10,410 nucleotides of DNA from PHAA01 sp040217755 (GTDB taxonomy: Bacteria > Bacillota > Syntrophomonadia > Syntrophomonadales > Syntrophomonadaceae): NCBI GenBank assembly GCA_040217755.1, contig JBEHWJ010000075.1:1-10410 (forward strand), given 5' to 3'. A program made the translations under genes and the position numbers. The notes beneath the pieces were generated by a model. The model saw nothing but the letters and a program-made list of their open reading frames with translations. It was not told the origin of the DNA and searched no databases. Positions 6,509 through 10,410 of this stretch are shown here, in pieces; positions within the stretch are counted from its first letter, which is position 1, and each line of letters starts with the position of its first letter.

Positions 6509-6560
6509 AGGCGAGGGTACCGTTATACCGCGATGGTGACCGCCGTTTGGATCCTCGCCT
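6509..6560 (+). other. Long-stem hairpin between the HD and YgjP-like genes
   Basis: AGGCGAGGGT (6509-6518) pairs with ATCCTCGCCT (6551-6560) over ten positions, nine Watson-Crick and one G-T wobble, with a 32-base loop that can itself fold partly. It begins 12 bases after the HD stop codon. No U run follows, so it is not a textbook intrinsic terminator; it may act as an RNA processing or 3'-end stabilising element or a weak terminator. Confidence 0.45.
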
Positions 6561-6630
6561 AAGTCAAACAGATACAGAATATTCGTCAGCGACCGGATAT
6601 TTAAATTTAAAGAGGACATAAAGAAGAGAA

Positions 6631-7338
6631 ATGCACGTCGAAGTCGGTGCCGCCATAATCGAATACCAGATCAACTACAGCCGCCGCAAGACCATGGCTA
6701 TCACCGTAAATGGGGACGGGACCATCCGGGTGGCGGCCCCTCGGGGAACCGCAGCCCGGACCGTTAAGAAATGGGTGACCAGCAAATCCCCCTGGATAGC
6801 CCGCCAATTGGCGGAGCTGGAAACAGCCCACCGCCAGCTGGCCCAGCGGAACTACCTGACCGGAGACAACTTCTTCTACCTGGGCCGCCCCTACAAGCTG
6901 GAGTTGACCCATGAGCCGCGGCGGGTCCGGCCGGCGGTTAAGTTGGGGGAGGGCACCATCCTGGTGAAGGCCCCCGACTGTTCTCCGGCCGTCGTCAAAG
7001 AATCCCTGCAAGGCTGGTATCGCTGGGCAGCGGGCCGTCACATCCCTATGCGGGTGGAGCATTACCAGGCCCGGTTGGGCAAATACCCGGGCCGCATCAC
7101 CATCCGGGAGCAGAAGACCCGCTGGGGCAGCTGCAGCGCCCGGGGCAACCTCAACTTCAACTGGCGGGTTATGATGGCCCCGCCGGAAATCGTCGATTAC
7201 CTGGTGGTGCACGAACTCTGCCACTTGGTCCATCTCAACCATTCTCCGGAATTCTGGGCTTTGGTCGCCGCCATCATACCGGATTACAAGACCCGCAGGG
7301 ACTGGCTGCGCCAAAACGGTTCCAGCCTGCGGCTATAA
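6631..7338 (+). CDS. YgjP-like / M48-family zinc metalloprotein (DUF45)
   Basis: A 235-residue soluble protein of the YgjP (SprT/WLM-like, formerly DUF45) family. The zinc-site block HELCHLVHLNHSPEFW spans residues 194-209, giving ligands H194, H198 and probably H204 with catalytic E195, preceded by the family hallmark TRWGSCS (163-169). The N-terminus has the usual Tyr-x-x-x-Tyr-Ser-Arg-Arg-Lys stretch and a small beta domain. Length matches family members (about 230-240). It is annotated variously as a metal-dependent hydrolase or an M48 metallopeptidase; some papers describe UTP pyrophosphatase activity for YgjP, so protein cleavage should not be assumed. The ribosome binding site is weak (GAAGAG very close, AGAGGA at 6611-6616 farther off), suggesting modest expression. 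It follows the HD gene by 133 bases with a hairpin in between, and is convergent with the small membrane protein, whose stop codon lies 43 bases downstream. No terminator is evident in that gap. Confidence 0.9.
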   Translation: MHVEVGAAIIEYQINYSRRKTMAITVNGDGTIRVAAPRGTAARTVKKWVTSKSPWIARQLAELETAHRQLAQRNYLTGDNFFYLGRPYKLELTHEPRRVRPAVKLGEGTILVKAPDCSPAVVKESLQGWYRWAAGRHIPMRVEHYQARLGKYPGRITIREQKTRWGSCSARGNLNFNWRVMMAPPEIVDYLVVHELCHLVHLNHSPEFWALVAAIIPDYKTRRDWLRQNGSSLRL

Positions 7339-7381
7339 CTGCCGGAGATAATTGCTCGCCGGGTCTATAGAGATGTAAGGC

Positions 7382-7663
7382 TTAGCCGATGTTGATGAAC
7401 ACTAATAACAAAAATACCACTGTATAGACCAGGGAATAGACCAGGATCTGGTTGTACTTGAGGATGGAATCGACGGTGTAGTGGATGACGAAAAAAGGGA
7501 TTAGGGCATAGGCCAGCCCCTGCCCCGCCAGGCTCGACAGCCACCACAACCCCAGCTGGCGCGGCACTATAAATGTCACCAGCAGGATTATCAGGATGGC
7601 GATGATGGTATCCCCCCGGCCGGTGGTGAACCAACGCCGTTGTATATACATATTTTTTGCCAA
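7382..7663 (-). CDS. Small three-helix membrane protein, unknown function
   Basis: A 93-residue reverse-strand frame starting with TTG at 7663. The start was chosen because AAGGGGG lies seven bases upstream; an ATG four codons further in (7651) lacks a ribosome binding site, and the frame upstream to 7867 looks non-coding. Three hydrophobic spans are visible: about 18-34 (DTIIAILIILLVTFIVP), 37-61 and 72-91, joined by short polar turns. The N-terminus carries RR and R residues, so by the positive-inside rule it is probably cytoplasmic. No catalytic motif is apparent. The second helix, with AYALIPFFVIHY, has a passing resemblance to CPBP-type membrane proteins, but the protein is much too short for an intact member; it could equally be an unrelated small membrane protein. 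It stands alone: convergent with the YgjP-like gene and divergent from the ATPase operon. Confidence 0.55.
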   Translation of the reverse strand: MAKNMYIQRRWFTTGRGDTIIAILIILLVTFIVPRQLGLWWLSSLAGQGLAYALIPFFVIHYTVDSILKYNQILVYSLVYTVVFLLLVFINIG

Positions 7664-7701
7664 GGATTTTCCCCCTTCATAACATATGTGTTCAGGAAGA
7701 G

Positions 7702-7725
7702 TATGGCCTAAACGGCCCGGCCATA
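7702..7725. other. 7-bp perfect inverted repeat, possible leader hairpin
   Basis: TATGGCC (7702-7708) pairs with GGCCATA (7719-7725) around a ten-base loop that contains a further GGCC. On the reverse strand it would lie in the leader of the small membrane protein, about 40 bases before its TTG start, overlapping the weak -10 candidate. It may be an operator or an mRNA structure. Confidence 0.35.
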
Positions 7726-7822
7726 TAAGAACCTCCGGATACCATTCTACAATTTCCGGCCGGCCTTTTCCATTCTGACGGTGGGGACCGGTGAGAAGTC
7801 TCCGTCCGTCTGTATGGTGATG

Positions 7823-7838
7823 ACATATAATGATATGT
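7823..7838. promoter_or_regulatory. Dyad ACATAT-N4-ATATGT over a consensus -10, possible operator
   Basis: A perfect 6-bp inverted repeat with a four-base centre encloses TATAAT (7826-7831). There is no recognisable -35 17 or 18 bases upstream. A dyad sitting on a perfect -10 is the classical layout of a repressor-controlled promoter, about 160 bases before the ATPase gene. The symmetry is visible; regulation is inference. Confidence 0.35.
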
Positions 7839-7929
7839 ACCGGGCTGGCTAGGAAATGCGGCCCCAAAGAGCCGATGGATACCCGATCCGCCTCATAAAA
7901 TATGGCATCCAGGCAGAAAAGACCCGGTC

Positions 7930-7964
7930 GGCCTGGTTCTAGGAACTGCTCGATGAACCGGGCC
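7930..7964 (+). other. Stable hairpin just upstream of the ATPase ribosome binding site
   Basis: GGCCTGGTTC (7930-7939) pairs with GAACCGGGCC (7955-7964) over ten positions, nine Watson-Crick and one T-G wobble, around a 15-base loop. It ends 17 bases before the GAGGAGGAG ribosome binding site at 7981. No U run follows. An alternative small stem (GTTC 7936-7939 with GAAC 7943-7946) competes with it, so a two-state leader is conceivable. Confidence 0.45.
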
Positions 7965-7991
7965 TAAACGAATAGACAGCGAGGAGGAGCG

Positions 7992-8873
7992 ATGCATATG
8001 GACGAGATGCAGGTTATGAAGGATAAAATGCTGCAGGCCGGATATATCTGTGACGATAAGGTCGCTACCGTGCTCTTTCTGGCCCAAGCCATGCAAAAAC
8101 CAGTCATGGTCGAGGGGCCGGCCGGGGTGGGGAAAACGGCTATCGCCCAGGCTTTCAGCCTGGTCAAACAACTGCCCTTGATCCGTCTCCAGTGTTACGA
8201 GGGTTTGGATGAAGCCAAGGCCCTGTACGAATGGAACTACAAGCGGCAGTTGCTGCACATCCAGGCGGTGGCGAACCAGAACCTGAGCGTACAAGAGATC
8301 GAAGAGGACATCTTTTCCGATTATTTTCTTCTGACCCGGCCGCTGCTGCAAAGCATCACCAGTGATTCGCCGGCGGTATTGCTGATAGATGAGATCGACA
8401 AGGTAGATTTTGAATTCGAAGCCATGCTGCTGGAACTGTTGTCGGAGTTCCAGATAACCATCCCCGAGATCGGTACGATACGGGCTAAACACCATCCCTT
8501 TGTCTTTTTGACCTCCAACGCCACCCGGGAGCTTTCCGAAGCGCTGAAAAGGCGATGCCTGTATCTCTACCTTGATTTTCCCTCCCGGGAGATGGAAGAG
8601 CAGATCCTGATGCTTAAAATACCCGACCTTCCTCCGCGATTGGCCGAGAAGGTGGCTCAGGTGATCCGCCGACTGCGGGGGCTGGAATTGAAAAAACCAC
8701 CCAGCATCGCCGAGAGTATCGACTGGGCCACTTCGCTGCTGTGGCTGGGGAAGGAAGACCTCGATGTGGAAACCACCCTGCAGACCCTGACCACGGTGGT
8801 GAAATACCGCGAGGACCAGGAGAAGCTGGAACGGATCATTTATCGCGACCGGGACCTCAATTTCCGGGCCTAA
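7992..8873 (+). CDS. MoxR/CoxD-type AAA+ ATPase
   Basis: A 293-residue AAA+ ATPase of the MoxR class. Walker A GPAGVGKT is at 42-49, Walker B VLLIDEIDK at 129-137, sensor 1 FLTSN at 172-176, and the ALKRRC arginine-finger block at 184-189; the C-terminal lid follows. MoxR ATPases act with VWA proteins as chaperones that remodel or insert metal into client enzymes; CoxD of carbon monoxide dehydrogenase systems has the same size and neighbour arrangement, whereas RavA is much longer. Residues about 85-125 form an acidic insert before Walker B. The ribosome binding site GAGGAGGAG precedes two in-frame ATGs, at 7992 and 7998; the spacing fits either, and I kept the first. The next gene starts 26 bases after the stop, pointing to one operon. 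ATPase call is certain; the client is unknown because no dehydrogenase or other enzyme subunit lies in the window. Confidence 0.93.
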   Translation: MHMDEMQVMKDKMLQAGYICDDKVATVLFLAQAMQKPVMVEGPAGVGKTAIAQAFSLVKQLPLIRLQCYEGLDEAKALYEWNYKRQLLHIQAVANQNLSVQEIEEDIFSDYFLLTRPLLQSITSDSPAVLLIDEIDKVDFEFEAMLLELLSEFQITIPEIGTIRAKHHPFVFLTSNATRELSEALKRRCLYLYLDFPSREMEEQILMLKIPDLPPRLAEKVAQVIRRLRGLELKKPPSIAESIDWATSLLWLGKEDLDVETTLQTLTTVVKYREDQEKLERIIYRDRDLNFRA

Positions 8874-8899
8874 AGGGCACGGGCCAGAGGAGGGCTATC

Positions 8900-10000
8900 A
8901 TGCCGATATTGCAGTATTTACAGGCCTTTTTTGCTGATCTGCGCGAGCAGGGTATTCCGGTTACCACCAGCCAGGTGCGGGATTGCTGCCAGGCGGTGCT
9001 GCTGATCGACTGGATGAACCGGGACTACTTTTATGCGACCCTGTTTGCCACCCTGGTCAAGGACTACAGTTATCAAAAGGCTTTTGACCTGGTTTTTAAT
9101 CGCTTTTTTGAGGAATATCTGGCCCCGGAAAACCGGCAACATTTCCAGACTCTGCAAGCCGGGCAGCCCTCCCGTCCCCGGGAAGAAACCGCGGTCAGTG
9201 ATTTCGATATCGGTATGGGCACCCCGATGGGCAAGGGCGGCACGTCGCAGACCCCGGGCGGCAAAAAGAATCCGCTGGAACAGGATTTCGGACGGGTCAG
9301 CATCGAAGAACTGGCCGCCATCGAGGCCATGGTACCCCTCTTGGCCCGGCGCCTGGCGGCCAAGTTTGTCAAGAAAAGAAAGCGCAATGATCAGAACCGG
9401 CTGGATTTCAGGCGGACCATCCGCAGCAGCCTGTCGACCGGGGGGATCCCCTTAAATCTGTTTACCATCCGGAAATATCGCGAGAAACCGGTAATCCTGA
9501 TCCTCTGTGATGTATCCGGTTCGGTCATGAACTTCAGCTGCATTGCGCTGGCCTTGATCGCCTCCCTGGAAAGGTTTTTTCAGCATATCGAGTCCTACGC
9601 ATTCATAGATGAGATAGCGGATATCACCGGGCTGCTTCTGTCCGGCAATCCGCTTAATTTCCGCGCCCATGTGTTGCGCAATGCCAGGGTGGTGGGAGTG
9701 ACCGGTTATACCAACTACGGACACACCCTGGAGGAATTCCGCCAGCGCTACCGCCAGCGGATAAACCGCAAGACCAGTGTGCTGATTTTCGGGGATGCCC
9801 GCAACAACTGGCAGGAACACGGGCAAGCGGTGTTAAAGGAGATCAGAGGTCAGGCCAAAAAGGTATACTGGTTCAACCCTGAACCCAGGCCCTTGTGGAA
9901 CACCGGAGACAGCATCATCTACGACTATGCGCCCTATTGCGATAAGGTCTTCGCCTGCCCCACCCTGGGGGAGCTGGAGAAATCGCTGGCCCAGATTTAG
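8900..10000 (+). CDS. CoxE-type VWA domain protein, partner of the MoxR ATPase
   Basis: A 366-residue protein of the CoxE-like VWA family. The C-terminal von Willebrand A domain (about 195-366) has a complete metal-ion-dependent adhesion site: D204-x-S206-x-S208 in DVSGSV, the threonine in GYTNYGHTL (T271), and D299 in FGDARNN. The N-terminal half is helical and shared with CoxE proteins (VTTSQVRDCCQAV at 21-33); residues about 88-125 are a Gly/Pro-rich linker. Such proteins work with a MoxR ATPase, presenting clients or metal to it. No signal peptide or membrane segment is visible, so it is cytosolic. ATG 8900 was chosen because GAGGAGGG lies just upstream; an earlier in-frame ATG at 8741 falls inside the ATPase gene. 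The stop codon overlaps the next gene's ribosome binding site. Family call is strong; a specific role in carbon monoxide dehydrogenase maturation is only one possibility. Confidence 0.92.
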   Translation: MPILQYLQAFFADLREQGIPVTTSQVRDCCQAVLLIDWMNRDYFYATLFATLVKDYSYQKAFDLVFNRFFEEYLAPENRQHFQTLQAGQPSRPREETAVSDFDIGMGTPMGKGGTSQTPGGKKNPLEQDFGRVSIEELAAIEAMVPLLARRLAAKFVKKRKRNDQNRLDFRRTIRSSLSTGGIPLNLFTIRKYREKPVILILCDVSGSVMNFSCIALALIASLERFFQHIESYAFIDEIADITGLLLSGNPLNFRAHVLRNARVVGVTGYTNYGHTLEEFRQRYRQRINRKTSVLIFGDARNNWQEHGQAVLKEIRGQAKKVYWFNPEPRPLWNTGDSIIYDYAPYCDKVFACPTLGELEKSLAQI

Positions 10001-10012
10001 GAGGGATGTTGA

Positions 10013-10410
10013 ATGAGCAAATACTGTGGGGATCGTCTTCCGCCGCTGCTGTACCGGTTCTTTGCGGTTGACACCATGGTCGGGGTCGTATCTACCGTCG
10101 ATGCGGACGATTTTCCCCGGGGAGCGCCCATGTCCCAGTTCTATGCGCCCGGGGACCAGGTGATGTTAATGGCGGCCCAGAACCGATCGCGAACTTATCA
10201 AAATGCGGTTCGTTCCGGGAAAATCGCGCTGACTTTCATGGGGGCCAACAACCTGGTTTTCACCATCCAGGGGAATGCCCGGGTATTTAAGCAATCCATG
10301 CAGTCCAATCCTAATCTGGGAATTCTAGCCGTGGAAATAAAAGAGGTGAACAGCAACGAAGCCTGTGACGTCGTGGTTACGGGGGGAATAAGCACCCAGT
10401 TTATCAGTGA
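10013..10410 (+). CDS. FMN-binding split-barrel (pyridoxamine 5'-phosphate oxidase-like) protein, 3' end off-window
   Basis: The frame opens with ATG at 10013 behind AGGAGGG (9999-10005) and runs 132 codons to the right edge without a stop. The sequence reads as a flavin-binding split barrel: a short N-terminal helix, beta strands VGVVSTVDADDFPRGAPMSQ, then DQVMLMAAQNRSRTYQN and GKIALTFMGANN, the typical order in pyridoxamine-phosphate-oxidase-like proteins. These use FMN, haem or F420; the sequence does not decide between them. It starts 12 bases after the VWA stop codon, so it is translationally linked to the MoxR/VWA pair and could be a redox enzyme or flavin carrier acting in the same process. 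Substrate unknown. Roughly one end of the protein is missing, and a full-length comparison is not possible. Confidence 0.78.
   Translation, partial: MSKYCGDRLPPLLYRFFAVDTMVGVVSTVDADDFPRGAPMSQFYAPGDQVMLMAAQNRSRTYQNAVRSGKIALTFMGANNLVFTIQGNARVFKQSMQSNPNLGILAVEIKEVNSNEACDVVVTGGISTQFIS

Larger units (their letters stand above)
7664..7991. other. 328-base divergent intergenic region, no gene seen
   Basis: No frame here has convincing coding character. The stretch holds several dyads, listed separately. A weak leftward promoter can be read as TTGTAG (7752-7747) and TTATAT (7728-7723) with an 18-base gap, in front of the membrane protein. Rightward, TATAAT occurs at 7826-7831 and TAAAAT at 7896-7901, but neither has a convincing -35, so the operon's promoter may need an activator or another sigma factor. 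The 10-mer GGCCTAAACG occurs twice, at 7705-7714 and 7961-7970, each at the arm of a hairpin. Confidence 0.6.

Noticed and set aside
6118..6621. Plus-strand open frame overlapping the end of the HD gene
   Set aside because: It lies in a second frame through the HD catalytic region, shows no motif, and has no ribosome binding site.
7339..7381. Terminator between the convergent YgjP-like and membrane-protein genes
   Set aside because: Only a four-base complementarity (CCGG) can be found and no U tract on either strand.
7664..7867. N-terminal extension of the small membrane protein to ATG 7867
   Set aside because: The added 68 residues are low-plausibility, His-rich sequence with no domain and no ribosome binding site, and TTG 7663 has a good one.
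8741..8899. Earlier start of the VWA protein at ATG 8741
   Set aside because: It would overlap the ATPase gene by more than 130 bases; ATG 8900 has its own GAGGAGGG site and begins the conserved CoxE-like N-terminus.

Overview
The window looks like chromosomal DNA of a fairly GC-rich (roughly 60 percent by eye) Gram-positive anaerobe of the Clostridia/Peptococcaceae kind. Reasons: almost every gene has a strong AGGAGG-type ribosome binding site, one gene probably starts with TTG, spacing is tight, and the gene families (D5-type replication helicase, CYTH-CHAD, YgjP-type metalloprotein, CoxD/CoxE-type pair) are common there. The assignment to this group is inference; no rRNA or other marker is present. 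No complete tRNA, CRISPR array, insertion sequence or integrase was found.

Region 1 (1 to about 3350) looks like one end of a mobile element (prophage, integrated plasmid or ICE). A minus-strand gene of unknown function, ending off-window in a zinc-knuckle start, is transcribed away from a plus-strand pair: a small CHC2 zinc-finger protein (primase-type zinc domain only) and a D5/P4-type SF3 replication helicase. The pair overlaps by 10 bases and is surely co-expressed. The two units diverge from a compact control region in which forward and reverse sigma-A-type promoters share one -10 patch. The helicase carries an 18-bp tandem repeat coding a Lys/Asn-rich linker. Its stop codon lies in a 13-bp perfect inverted repeat, followed by an AT-rich gap with a tRNA-T-arm-like sequence that may mark the element boundary.

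Region 2 (about 3438 to 7338) is a row of plus-strand genes: a CYTH-CHAD protein (triphosphate/polyphosphate chemistry) behind a good promoter, a 448-residue HD-domain protein whose middle has features resembling an ADP-ribosyltransferase fold, and a YgjP/M48-like zinc metalloprotein. The gaps are 125 and 133 bases and hold dyad or hairpin sequences, so co-transcription is possible but not certain.

Region 3 (7382 to 7991) holds a small three-helix membrane protein on the minus strand and a 328-base non-coding divergent gap rich in inverted repeats.

Region 4 (7992 to the end) is a tight plus-strand operon: a MoxR/CoxD-type AAA+ ATPase, a CoxE-type VWA protein with a MIDAS motif, and an FMN-binding split-barrel (pyridoxamine-phosphate-oxidase-like) protein cut by the window edge. 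The ATPase and VWA protein probably act together as a remodelling or metal-insertion chaperone for a client that is not in the window.
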